The notes under the pieces were generated by a model. The model had not been told where the DNA came from and did not search any database. It saw only the letters and a list, made by a program, of their open reading frames with translations. A program made the position numbers and the translations under genes. This document shows, one piece after another, positions 12,101-22,044 of a stretch of DNA of 64,000 bases. Where the stretch lies: positions 10,106,001 through 10,170,000 of the forward strand of contig NGZR01000001.1 of the NCBI GenBank assembly GCA_002197995.1, read 5' to 3'. Every line of letters begins with the position of its first letter. The first letter of the stretch is position 1. The DNA is from Gaeumannomyces sp. JS-464. Its lineage: Eukaryota > Ascomycota > Sordariomycetes > Magnaporthales > Magnaporthaceae.

Positions 12101-13206
12101 CGTCCCCGGCACCGTGGTGACCAGCCCGCTCGGCCACGTGCAGCCCGACCGGCTCCTGATCGACAAGTTCCGCGTCGACGCAGGCCTCGTTCCCGCCGAG
12201 GGCGACGCGGGAGGCGGCGGCGGCGCCAGCAACCCAACCAGCGGAGCCCTCAAGCCCAAGCCGACCGCCAAGCAGCAGCGCGACCTCATCTACCCCAAGC
12301 ACGCCAGCCTGCACCGCCTGTACGGCCAGGAGGACGACGACTCCGACGGCGACGACGGCAAGGGCGACTCGGACGAGCAGAACCCCCAGAGAACCAACAA
12401 CCCGGCCGCAGCCGCGGCGCTCAAGCAGCGGCGCCGCTGGGTCGAGGACCGGCCGGCGCAGGCGGCCGTGCTCCAGGGCTTCCCCATGGTCGAGCCGGTC
12501 GAGTTCCTGCGCAGCCAGAACCGGGACGACGAGGGCAACTGCTACTGGAACGCCGTGGCCATGCACGCCTACGGCCGGCGCGACTGGGGTCCCCGCGTCA
12601 AGCTGGAGCACCTGCGCTTCGTCGAGGCCGTCCTGGCAAACGACCGGCACCCGCGCCACGACGACTACGTGCGCGTCAACGGCCGCTTCGTCATCACGAG
12701 CGCCGAGGGCATCGCCGAGCCCTTCGTCGCAAACATGTGGCAGCTCCTGCACCTCCCCGGCAGCTGGACGCCGTCCTGGATGACCCAGGTGACGGCCGAC
12801 CTGTACGGCCTGTTCGTGTGCTCTACACGCTCGACGAGGACGCGGCCGGCGCCAGCCCCGTCGTGACCGAGACGACGACGCGCGGCTCCTACAACAGCCG
12901 CCACGTGTTCCTGCTCTTCGTCGACGGCAACCACTATCAGCCCATGGTCCCGAACCGCCACGACGACGGCGAGTTCCGGTGCCCGCGCCCGTCGCGCGCC
13001 CTGACGTGCGCTACAAGTTCGGCGACTCGAGGCGCTGGGGCGACGGCACCGCCCACGCCTGGCGCCGCGACGCCTCCTTCTGCGCCCTGGGCAAGCGCGT
13101 GCCGCCGCCCCTGCGCGTCGACCACAACATGGGCTGGACAAAGAGAGAGGTCGACAGGCTTCTCGACGCCGTCATCTTGGGTGGCACCGGCAACTGGACG
13201 GCGTAG
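9105..13206 (+). CDS. Large OTU-domain protein, putative deubiquitinase (frame broken four times)
   Basis: About 1,367 aa. The first two thirds are low-complexity and acidic (Ala/Glu/Asp/Thr-rich), with Ser/Pro-rich and basic PPPKKARR-type stretches near 11040-11070 that could be nuclear localisation signals. The C-terminal part (about 12020-13130) carries an OTU-type protease signature: DDEGNCYWNAVAMHAYG at about 12528-12575, with the candidate nucleophile Cys codon at 12540-12542, and VDGNHYQPMVPN with the candidate catalytic His codon at 12931-12933. OTU enzymes cleave ubiquitin from substrates; substrate specificity is not visible. The domain is interrupted by acidic and Gly-rich insertions (about 12200-12430 upstream of the Cys). 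Frames join at about 9947 (CCC), 11780 (C run), 12818 and 12978 by single bases, with no intron signals and conserved sequence continuing directly. The protein ends with a short segment resembling the first helix of a Myb/SANT repeat. Confidence 0.7.
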
Positions 13207-14135
13207 AGCAGATCGAGCGTTGAACTTTCCTGTTGGGATATTCGTGGGACTTGAAAAGATTCAGTGCACGGCGAGGGATAGTCCGAGGCAAATGACAACG
13301 GAAAACCGGAAAGAAAAAAAGAAAAAAGACAACAGTTTAAGTTTCAAAATCGAGGGCATAGCACACATAGAATTAACTCCATAGGACAGGTCGCAGGCTT
13401 GCCTTTCCCAAGCTCCAAGCCTTCGTCAACACGAGGACGTCGGTGGCTTCCAAGGAACATGGCACTTGCCTTCACAAAGCAGCCTCGAAGATAGATACCC
13501 AGCGTGCCAGAGCACGAGAAGACACATCGCATCACTCAAGACGGGTGCATGACTGAATTCTATGACATGTTCGAAAAGTTATCTTGCGCGCCGCCCATCA
13601 ACCGTGAGGAAGAGGATGCACCGTCCGAGGACGGGATCCGAGCAGCAGGCCTTCTGCTAATCGAGAGGCCCCAGGAAGGGGGCCATTTGTTCTTCCAACG
13701 CTCCGTTAGGTGCTTCTTCTGGGTTGAATGAAGCCCCTGCTGCCCAAAAGGCAGCATCGTCGGTGGTCCTTGCGGGGGTATTAGGAGAAAGGATCCAGGG
13801 GATCTGATGGCACACCCTCGGAGTGCCGAAGCGAGAGACGTGTCCGGGGGATAACAAAATAAGAAAATGTTGTCTGGATGATTGGTCAGGCAGTCTAACT
13901 CATGGTGTTTTGGTGAGGACCCAACTGTCCTCCCTTGTTGAAAACCACCCACGTTACCCATAGACGCCGAGCTTCGAAAGCAAGTAAAAACGCATACCTT
14001 CGCCAAAGTCGTACATCGTCACAAAAAAAAGGGCAAGTCACCGGAGAGCCGTCGATTCACATACCGGTGCGGTGGTTGGGCAGAGATGAAAGAAACTCGA
14101 GGTGTAAGAAAGCGCTGAAGGGTTATGAAAAGCCT
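13207..14135. other. Convergent intergenic region, OTU gene to PRPP synthetase
   Basis: About 0.9 kb between two convergent stop codons. Contains short A-runs (13314-13326, 14023-14031). No gene or RNA is supported. Confidence 0.5.
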
Positions 14136-15825
14136 TCAGTCGAGAATGTGCTGAAAGAGAGGCGAGATGGACTCGCCATGGTGGTTCCGCCTGATGGCCT
14201 CGGCCAGTAGCTGAGACAGATCGAGAATCACCAGCTTCCTTGCGCTCCTCACCTTTCAGGGCGGATGGGATAGCTGTCGGTGACGACTATGCGGTGGATG
14301 CAGTCGCACGCCTCCAGCTGCTCGAGACAGTCGGCACCGAAGACTCCGTGGGTTGCAATGCAATACACATTCTTGGCGCCACCCCTCTTGACCACCGTCT
14401 CGGCGGCGGCAATCCAGCTGCCCGGCTTGTCCATCATGTCGTCGACGATGAGGACGGTGCGGTTCCGCACGTTGCCGACGAGGGTGATCATGTGCTCGAT
14501 TTTGGGTCCTTGAGCTTATCCTCTTCCTCGTCCGAGCTCCCGGCGTCCCCTGAGCCGCCCAGCGCGTGGTTATCGGGCTGGAAAAACGAAGAGGCGTGGG
14601 ACATCATCATGGGATCGTCCTCAGGCAGGCTAGTATCTGCTGCCGACGTCGCCGGGGATGGAAAGTCGTCTGGTACGATATGACCCTGGACCAGTCGTGC
14701 GTGCGTGACCTCGTCCGAGGGTCATCGTTGAACTGATCGGCCTCGTCATCCGCGACATTACCAGCAGCTTCACCAGCCGGAGGCATGGCGGAGCCCACAC
14801 TGGTGTCCACGGAAGGCTGCGGCGCTGCCCGCGACGACCGTCGGTTTGTGTTTGCATTGGATGTCCTCAGGGGGCCCTCTTAGGTGATCGCTTGAATCAG
14901 CCACATGAGACCTGGAATTGTGCTGTTCTCGTTCTGCTCTTTTGTAGTTTCACCCTCCGAGGCCTGGCCTCTCAGGGTTCGACACGAGCCTCGGCATCGC
15001 CGCCATCATTTCCGGGTCGTCCATGTTGCTCAGAATCATGCTTGCCGTCTATTATGGCCTCGCTTCTTATCCGTGGTCACCATGCCGAAGTTCAACTTGA
15101 GAGCGTCGGCGAGGGACGTGACTCGCTTGGTGCCTCCGGCGTTCTTGGACACAACGACGGCTTCCTTCCAATTGGGCACGTTTAGCCGGATCCAGCGTGC
15201 GATGAGCGGCTGGCGTGCAGGTTGTCGACTGGGCACTGGAAAAAGCCCTGCATCTGCGAGGCGTGCAGATCGACGGTGATGACATGCTTGACTCCCGCTA
15301 CGTGCAGCAGATTGGCAAGCATCCTCGCCGTGATGGCGCCGCGGTGCGACTTCTTCTTGGACTGGCGGTTGTACGGGAAGTACGGCAGGACGGCTGGGAG
15401 CGATGGGAGGGGCCAATTGTTAGCTCGAGGCTTTGGGCTTTTCTCTGCTTGCGTCAGGCGGGCGTACCAGTGATCTTGCTCGCCGAGCCGCCCTTGCAGG
15501 CCGAGATCATGATCAGCAGCTCCATGATGGTGTCATTGATCTTGGGACTACCGACTGGACGACGAAGACGTCCTTGTCGCGGGTGCTCGTCAGGATGCGG
15601 ACGCTGGTTTCGCCCTGTGGTGGTGGGGACGGCCGGTCAGGTCAGCTCGACGGTCCTCACGCGCAGCAGCGGCCATGCAGCCATCAATCGTTCGAGGATT
15701 CAATGGCCACCGACATTTGAGAATTGGGTGAGCTCGGCCGAGGCCGGAGCCATGCCCAGATTCTCACATATTCGCCTGCTCAGGTCCGGACACGACGTGC
15801 CCGAGAAGATGAGAGTGTTGCGCAT
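14136..15825 (-). CDS. Ribose-phosphate pyrophosphokinase (PRPP synthetase), large NHR-containing type (multiple frame breaks)
   Basis: The enzyme makes PRPP from ribose 5-phosphate and ATP for nucleotide, histidine and tryptophan synthesis. Exon 1 (15825-15715) starts [15 protein letters not shown] and ends in FSN. Exon 2 (15614-15468) starts GETSVRI, restoring the family KFSNGE motif across an intron with a GTCGGT donor. Exon 3 (15393-14136) holds the [10 protein letters not shown] substrate region, [15 protein letters not shown], the VVSKNAGG block and the PRPP loop [14 protein letters not shown] (about 14410-14455). It ends with [20 protein letters not shown] and a stop at 14136-14138. 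A non-homologous acidic/Ser-rich insertion lies between the core halves, as in yeast Prs1 and Prs5, so this is probably a regulatory-type paralogue. About seven or eight single-base frame changes occur in exons 2 and 3, for example near 14258, 14500 (A run), 14715, 14980, 15050, 15207 and 15545. About 505 aa if corrected. Confidence 0.85.
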
Positions 15826-16285
15826 GGTGAAGGAAGTGGAAAATCCCTGGCGAAATTTTCGGGATGGGGGTTGCGGGAAAGAAGGCTTTTTATGTATGCT
15901 CGGACCAGCCGACAAGGGCCCTCTTTTCGAAGCGGAGGGAAAAGGCTGCCAAGGAGATTTCTGCACGAAGATTCCGCCTAGCCCCAGTCTTCACGTTCGC
16001 GAACATGTGACCCCACCAAACACGTGCGGCGTTTGTCAGTGGCCGTGCGCAGAGCCAGGATGCGGGCTGTTGAGCCCCAGCGCTTCCCAACCAAAAATTG
16101 ACTGCAGGAACGACACAGGCCCTGCGTCAGGTACACCACACACCCGGGAAGTGCCCCGCGACCGCATTGACTGCCCCTTTTCCCAGGTGCTACCCCCGCT
16201 TGGATTCCCTGAAGAGAAAAATAGCTGATGCAAGGTCGGCACGCATGATCATACTTGCGCAAAAGTCAACGGGCCATCACAGACG
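15826..16285. promoter_or_regulatory. Divergent promoter region, PRPP synthetase and Asteroid-like gene
   Basis: 460 bp between two divergent start codons, presumably a shared upstream region. No conserved element is assigned. Confidence 0.5.
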
Positions 16286-18204
16286 ATGGGCATCCGCCAC
16301 TTGACCACCACACTAAGCCCATATGGAGAGCCTTGTGTCCTGGGCGCGGACAGCCGGGTCGTGATCGACGGGCCGGCCCTTGCCTACCACATCATCGGCC
16401 TGTGCTCTCCCAAACATGGCCCCACCAGCCCCTTTGCCCAACCCTCGTACCGCCTGCTGGCCAGCACCGCCATCGCCTGGCTTGATGAGCTGGAGAGCCA
16501 GGGCCCCAAGGTGGCTGCCATCTACTTCGACGGCCACCTCCCGCGCCATAAAGTTGCCGAGAGGCTGGAGAGGTCTTTGAAGGTCTCCCGCCAGCTCAAC
16601 AACTTCTTCCTCGCGACGCCGCATGGAGTTGCGGAGGCGACACCCCGGATAGGCCCCATCGATCAGAAGAAACTCTTCTCTAGACGCTCAAACTCGTCAT
16701 CGGGTGCTGTCGGCACGCTGCCTGCGCCCCCGCTCGCCGTCCAGGCCATCTGCGACGCGCTTCGCCAGTCGGACCGCTATGGCGACCTGACCCAGCTCGT
16801 GCCCGAAGAGGCCGACTGCTACTGTGCAGATTCGGTCCGCACCCGTGGTGGCAGCGTCGTTCTGACCTCGGATTCTGACCTCCTCGTCTTCGATCTCGGG
16901 GAGGAAGGGAGCGTGGTTTTCTTGAGGGACATTGAGCTGGGCGGTGATGCTACCAAATCTGATGGCTTGCACGTCCAACTCTCCTACTCGCCTGCCAAAA
17001 TAGCCAAGAGGCTAGGTCTTCCTGCCAACTACGGTCTTTCGGCCCTAGCGTTCGAGCTGTACCTGGATTCCTACCTTACCGGGGGCAAGTTGCTAGAAAA
17101 GGCAAGGCAGTCCATGGCTATCAAGGAGTCTCCTGGTGCCTACTTGACCTTTATGGAGCAGTACAGGCTCTTCCCTCTTGAGTCTGGCTCCAGCACGGCC
17201 GTCACACCGGCAGAGCTTTGCAGCATGGACTCCAGGCTTGCGGAGCTCGCAATACAGTGCCTAAATCTGGGCTCTCCAGAGAGCGAGGGCGGCAACTCCG
17301 CCAAGGGTTCCGGATCTGAGCGTGACGACAATTCACTACTCATATTTCTACCTCCCCTAGTTGATGATTGACCGCACAAGTGCGTGGGAGATAGCAGCTC
17401 GATAAGGGAATTGGCCTACCAAATCCTGACACTTGGATTGCCGACGAAGCAGCCAACAGACGTGCGGGAATACAGGCGATTGACCACGGCCGCCTCTAGC
17501 GGCACACATATCTCACTGCCCGGCGTCGATGCTGATGATGGGGTCGCAAAGTCCTGCGCGGATGGCGCTAATAGGCAAGATACGCAACCATCTGAATCAG
17601 AACCAAAACGACGAGGCCTCCTCCGACTTGGCCTGGACGGTGCTATCTATGCACCAAGACATACAAGCGATCGCAGGACTCGGGCAAAGAATCGCTCGTG
17701 CTGCACATGCTCAGCCGTGCCACAGACCCAGACGGCGCAATTAGAGATTGCGGGACATGGGACGTGCTCCACCTGGTCGCGCAGCTGCAGGCGACCCTGT
17801 ACTCACTGAGGATATTGAAGCAAGCGCTGGACTTTGCCGCGGGCAGGGCGGCGCGGAAGGATGCCGATAGCGATGGCAAACCCCCATTTCCCGCTGCGCT
17901 TGGGGAGCTGTCTACTCTCCTCTCCTACCATCTGCCTCCGATCACGGCCTATTGCTCCGTCCACGAGGTCGGGGACCTTCCGCAGAGGCTGAAGGAGGCG
18001 GGCGGTCTGGAGCTGCTGAAAGACCTCGCCGGCCTCAAGGAGCCCATCAAATTCGGGGTCGGCTCGGTCCGGCTGGCCAAGAAGAAGAGGAAACGGTCAG
18101 CACAGACGGATCAAGAAAAGGGCTTGAACTCGAAACCGGGACCACAGCCGGCTGCCAAAGCAAGGAACAGGTTCTCGTTATTGGGTGCCCTCGGGACGGA
18201 ATAG
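16286..18204 (+). CDS. Asteroid-domain / XPG-like protein (frame broken about four times)
   Basis: The N-terminus MGIRHLTTTLSPYG matches the XPG/FEN1-like fold start found in Asteroid proteins. The PIN-like core continues with VVIDGPALAYHI (about residues 25-36), VAAIYFDGHLPRHK (about 75-88) and an XPG-I-like segment with PEEADCYCADSV and VVLTSDSDLLVFDLG (about 173-207). These correspond to the acidic metal-binding positions of FEN1-family nucleases, but Asteroid members vary at them and activity is not certain. A C-terminal helical block with WDVLHLVAQLQATLYSLRILKQ (nt 17770-17830) is typical of fungal members, followed by a basic tail. Single-base shifts near 17370, 17397, 17555 and 17680 connect the frames; no intron consensus fits. 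About 639 aa if corrected. The family is poorly characterised and no precise role is assigned. Confidence 0.75.
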
Positions 18205-18420
18205 GGGACGTGTTCTTAGCGCTGCCAGCAAAGCTCGGTTAAGGTTTTTTTTTTTTTTTTTTTTTTTTTGGGAGAAGTAGGTAGATGTTAGATACCCCCT
18301 CGTCTTGTTGAAGCTCGGTCGAGAATTGATTCCTTTGTCCAGCCATGTATGGATCGAGTGCTGATGACGTCATCGCGATTAGAAGACTCATAGTTACCCC
18401 ACCGCGCCGCGATATGCACA
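18205..18420. other. Intergenic spacer with T25 homopolymer
   Basis: Short spacer between the Asteroid-like gene and the tRNA gene; includes the T-run 18245-18269. Confidence 0.5.
18245..18269. repeat. Homopolymer tract, 25 T
   Basis: Uninterrupted run of 25 T on the plus strand, just downstream of the Asteroid-like gene and 151 bp upstream of tRNA-Gln. Confidence 0.95.
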
Positions 18421-18507
18421 GCCGCGGTAGTGTAGTGGTAAGCACATCAGGTTTTGATTGGTTTCTCTCTTCTCCTGAGAACCCAGGTTCGAACCCTGGC
18501 CATGGCT
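18421..18507 (+). tRNA. tRNA-Gln (anticodon TTG), with a short intron
   Basis: The cloverleaf can be drawn by eye. Acceptor 5' strand GCCGCGG pairs with 3' CCATGGC (one G-T wobble, one C-A mismatch). The D arm starts GTGTAGTGGT. The anticodon stem is TCAGG/CCTGA, the variable loop GAAC, and the T stem-loop CCAGG-TTCGAAC-CCTGG. The anticodon loop reads TT-TTG-A and then runs into about 15 extra bases before the 3' stem, placing an intron at the usual position after base 37. The discriminator base is T and the 3' CCA is not encoded, as in eukaryotes. A T5 run at 18524-18528 can terminate Pol III. The acceptor mismatch is the only reason for doubt about functionality. Confidence 0.85.
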
Positions 18508-18784
18508 TGTATCCGCACTTCGATTTTTGCTTGCTAATCTTGCTGTCGGCCACCCAACTTTATAATCTTCTTATTCGCTTTCTTTTTCCCTCCTTTTTTT
18601 TTCTTTTTTTTTTCGTACAATGTTTAAATATACTTTCTACTTTGCCGTATGCGCCGGATTTTATTAATGCAACATAACTTCCTCACAGCCCACCCCGCTT
18701 CATTATCCACATCCTTCACATAATCGAATCGCGGTCCGGGGCACCTGCAGCAAAAGACGGAAAGCAAAATCCAAAAATCCAAAA

Positions 18785-18903
18785 ACATACAACACCGAGG
18801 ATTCCCCAGTGGTCACCCACCTGAGTACTAGTTCGGCCCTCACTGGTTTGACTAGGGGAGAGCGGACGGGATCCCGTATATTCCAGTGGGTATGGTCGTA
18901 TGT
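18785..18903 (-). rRNA. 5S ribosomal RNA, single dispersed copy
   Basis: On the minus strand the sequence starts ACATACGACCATAC and ends GTTGTATGT; these termini pair with each other to form helix I. The interior has the fungal 5S features GGGATCCCGTCCGCTC (about 18860-18875) and GTGGGTGACCAC near the 3' side. Length is 119 nt, the usual size. A-rich plus-strand sequence at 18760-18785 gives a T-rich Pol III terminator just downstream on the minus strand. Single scattered 5S copies are normal in filamentous ascomycetes. The helix around the ACTGG/CCAGT pairing differs from the commonest fungal 5S type, so it may be a variant class. Confidence 0.9.
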
Positions 18904-19235
18904 GGTAGATATTTGCGGCGGGCTGGTTTATATGCCCTTACATCTTGCCCGGCTCCCGTCATCCTGTGGACCAGATATTGACGGCGATGTTCGGCATTGG
19001 GATTTCAATGTTAAGTACAATGAGAGGACAACCAGGTGCTCACAGAACACTGAAAGTCACAAAAAGGCACGGGATTTAGCAGGGGTTTACAACAAACATG
19101 CAGTATGTATACATAGGGGAAGTGGTGAACCAAACTACTTGGCGTCTGCCGGAAAGACCAAGTTTGCCCCGCGACGCATCTATCGCGCCCAGGGGACTCG
19201 TAATCGCGGCGGCCTACAAAAATATGTGTTGGGGT

Positions 19236-19951
19236 CTACGTGGGGTCGTATTCCATAAAGTCGTGTCCTCTCTGCGCCAGGACGGAGTCGAGCTTGTGTT
19301 GCAGCCATGCGGTCTCGCGTCTGGATTCGTCGTCCTTGCGTTTGAGATCCTCGTAATCTTGTTCGAGTTCCTCGTAGTAGTGCCCGAGTTCCTCGTAATC
19401 TTGCTCGAGTTTCTTATAGTTTTGTCCTAGGTCCTCATATTCTTGCCCTAGGTCCTTAAAGTCACGTTGGAGTTCCTCGTAGTCTTGCCCTAGGTCCTCA
19501 TAAACTTGCCCGAGGTCCTTAAAGTCGTTTTGGAGTTCCTCATGATTGTGTTCGAGGTCCTCGTATTCGCGTTCGAGTTCTTGTTTCCGCTTCTCCGCGG
19601 CCGCCGCGCACGATTGGAAAGTCTTATTAAACCTCTCGTCATGGAGTGCGGTCGCTCTCCACTCTCGGAGCCGTCTTTGCAGCTCGAGGATCCCTGCGTC
19701 AGGCTGGGGGAACCGGGCTCCCTGTGCAGCCCCAGTCGGTTTGAGCTGCCTAACACCTCCTGAGCTGCCACGGATTCGTGGTCGAGGGTGGTGTGCGGGT
19801 GGTTGGTTAGCAGTCCTTGTAGTTTTACTAGGGTATCGGCGTCCATGAACATGCCGTGGCGCTTCGGTCGACTCGGGATGTAGCTGTCGAAGGGGTTGCT
19901 AACGTGGTTTGGTCGGAAAGGCGAGCTGGCGAGCAGCTTGTCGTGTGCCAT
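19236..19951 (-). CDS. Unrecognised coiled-coil protein with eleven heptad repeats (frame broken)
   Basis: I do not recognise the family. On the minus strand an N-terminal part (from an ATG at 19951) contains YIPSRPKRHGMFMDADTL and TNHPHTT segments. After a single-base frame change near 19765 the frame continues as an Arg/Glu-rich helix (LQRRLREWRATALHDERF) and then eleven seven-residue units of the form xxYEDLx. Tyr/Phe/His occupies one core position and Leu the other, three residues later, a perfect a/d heptad spacing. The protein ends with KLDSVLAQRGHDFMEYDPT and TAG at 19236-19238. This predicts a long parallel coiled coil. Coding may extend upstream to an ATG at 20198 in another frame, and a TATATAG box sits at about 20331, so the true 5' end and any intron are uncertain. 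Confidence 0.55.
19341..19571 (-). repeat. 21-bp tandem repeat, 11 units, encoding coiled-coil heptads
   Basis: Eleven consecutive 21-bp units (231 bp exactly). On the plus strand they vary around TTGxxCTAGGTCCTCxTAxTC. Each encodes one heptad with an aromatic/His at position 3 and Leu at position 6. Units 3-5 and 6-8 are alike as triplets (DFKDLG, then xYEDLG, then xYxxL), suggesting growth by 63-bp duplication. Confidence 0.85.
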
Positions 19952-20606
19952 CGCGCAGGGGGCGGCGAAGTCGTATGGCCCTCTCGCCTCCCGCTGGCCC
20001 AAGAGCTACAGTCGCTTAGGCGACAGGTCGAGAGCTGCAAAGGGGGCTTGGATCATGGACAACGTGTTCTAATGGAGTGAACCGCAACTGCAGCCAGACG
20101 CTGCAGACGAGCCGCCGCAGGATTTCGCGGTGTTTTGTGTATCCTCTGCATTCGACAGGGGTACCAGCAGGCTTGATTGGGCGCTTCGTCAGCTTCATTT
20201 TATCGAGTAAAATCAGCGGCTGGAGGTCGCTCGTAAAGGATGCTGGATGTGGTGTCTCGGGGCTGTAATTTGGAATTTTGGGCGATGCTGAACAATGTTG
20301 CGAGCCTGGAGCCGGGGGGTCGCCCGCGTTCTATATAGGCAGGGACGGTAATTGCTGCTCGGTCGCGGCAGTCCATTGAGCTTGCAATACAACAAAGGGT
20401 TGTGCCGGTTAATAGTCTTTGTGAATGGCCTCGACCCTTTGTATTCTCGAGCTACTTCGATGTGGCGCCGGCTTCGACATTGTTCCGGCGGCCCCATGTC
20501 CAACATATGACAGTCCTCAGTCCGCTCGAAACCCATCGTTTTCTATCTACTGGGCGACTTTCGGCCAGCTATCAGCTAGGCCTCCATTGTAGTCCGCCTT
20601 GGGCGT
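19952..20606. other. Intergenic region, coiled-coil gene 5' side and HEI10 3' side
   Basis: Includes the possible upstream coding segment of the coiled-coil gene (to 20198) and a CTATATAG box at about 20330-20337 that could serve as its TATA element on the minus strand. Nothing else is supported. Confidence 0.45.
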
Positions 20607-22044
20607 CTACGGCGGGGCAAAGAGAGGCACTCCAGGGCGTTGTGCGACTTGTGCTAGGTTAGCGGTTGGAACCCCAAAAGAACAATATTCAAGGTATCGG
20701 ATGCATATGTACTCACGTCTCGGTTTTGGATTTGAAATGTTGATGCTTCCCCCGGCCAAGCCTCCAGGTCTCTGGCTGCTGAGTCCGTAGTCTCTGCCAA
20801 TACCAGAGTGAGCAGAATGGACAAAGCCGCCAGGGTTGTCGTAACGTTGTCCTCCATTGTGCGCCGGGCGGCCACTGCCCCCAAGACCCGGTACGGTAGA
20901 CAGTCCGATTCCAGACGTGTCATTCAAAGGCGCGCAATTCGTCGGGGTGGCGGCCAATCCTGACAATATGTGAGTAGATATCTGGGAAGAAGGATCTGGG
21001 GAACTACCGACCTCGGGTGCGCCTGGGCAGGTGGTCACTGGGCTGAGGGGCACCGGGGTACCGGGGTGAGACTTTGCAGAGACCCGGGTGCATGGATGGG
21101 TGCGATCTGCCCTCGCCGGGTCCAACACTCTGGTAGCCTGGCTCTGCCTGCTGCAGGTACACGCCAGGTCGCGTGTGGTTTGTCAACGGGGTGGGACCGG
21201 CAGCAGCCCCGCGACCAAAAGCCGAGTCCACAGCCTCACTGGCAGCGTCCTGAAGTTGGTCGAGCATTGCCTTTCGCTTGAGCTTGTCGTAGAGCTCTTG
21301 CACTTGCAGGAGCCTCTTGCTTTTCTCCTTGACCATGTCTACCAGCTCGTCGTTCTTCGCCCGCCGGGCGTCTCGCTCTGCCATCATGGCTTTCGTGTTG
21401 TCCCTTTAGCACATCATGCAGCCGTTGGGCAGGGAGGTGGGCCGGCTTACCTCCAAGCTTGTCGGAGAGCATCTGGATCTCTTGATTTGCCTCTCCTGCA
21501 AACCTCTCCAGCTCGGCTCTGGAACTGTTGCACTTGTCCTTCAGGCTCTTCGCCACGTAGGAATGGTAGGCTCTAGGGCAAAGTTTAGTGACGGCTATTA
21601 ACGCACAAGCAGCGGACAACAGGGGCGGGACGTCGCTATGCCGGACATTTCTTGTGCCGTCTGGTACTCCCAGAAGTTGAACGCTGCTGTGACACAGTCA
21701 ATCACGGCAGCAGGGCTCAGCCCTCTGAGACGGCTGCACTTGTCATCGTCGCTCGGCCTGAGGTTGACGGCGCTGGCATGGCCCGGAGTGGGTAAGGCAG
21801 CCTGACAAGCTGGGCACTGCCGAACGCTTCCTTGTGTCAACAAGCCGTGGTTTTCGGCACAGCTCAGGCAAAAGATATGACTGTGGGCCAGCACGAATCG
21901 TTTGGTCAGCTCGCTGAGGTGATGGCTGGCTGATAGAAAGGAAGCCGGGCGCTGTTCTTAGGCTTACAAGCAGCTGGTAACGAGGGCCTTGTCTTGGAGC
22001 TCTTCTCTGCATATCAGTGCGTTGCACTTGAGTATCGACTCCAT
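20607..22044 (-). CDS. HEI10: HEI10/Zip3-type RING E3 ligase (CCNB1IP1 family), meiotic crossover factor
   Basis: HEI10 proteins mark and stabilise crossover intermediates along the synaptonemal complex and act as SUMO/ubiquitin ligases. Six exons on the minus strand keep frame: 22044-21968, 21880-21647, 21572-21451, 21389-21012, 20959-20717 and 20647-20607, giving 364 aa. The RING finger starts at residue 7 (CNALICREELQDKALVTSC), continues across intron 1 as FHIFCLSCAENHG and ends CPACQAAL, the family pattern. Next comes LSPAAVIDCVTAAFNFWEYQTAQE, then a coiled coil of about 100 residues ending in LQELYDKLKRKAML-type sequence (here VQELYDKLKRKAML). A Gly/Ser/Pro-rich tail ends RPGVPLFAPP. Introns are 52-87 bp; intron 4 uses a GTCGGT donor. 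The gene is divergent from ULA1, 690 bp between starts. Confidence 0.88.

Noticed and set aside
10800..12752. 650-codon open frame on the minus strand
   Set aside because: Shadow of the OTU gene in GC-rich DNA; the OTU Cys motif (about 12528-12575), the NLS-like patches and the acidic composition belong to the plus strand.
18809..19258. 149-codon plus-strand frame
   Set aside because: Its 5' part overlaps the 5S rRNA gene and the rest has no coding character.
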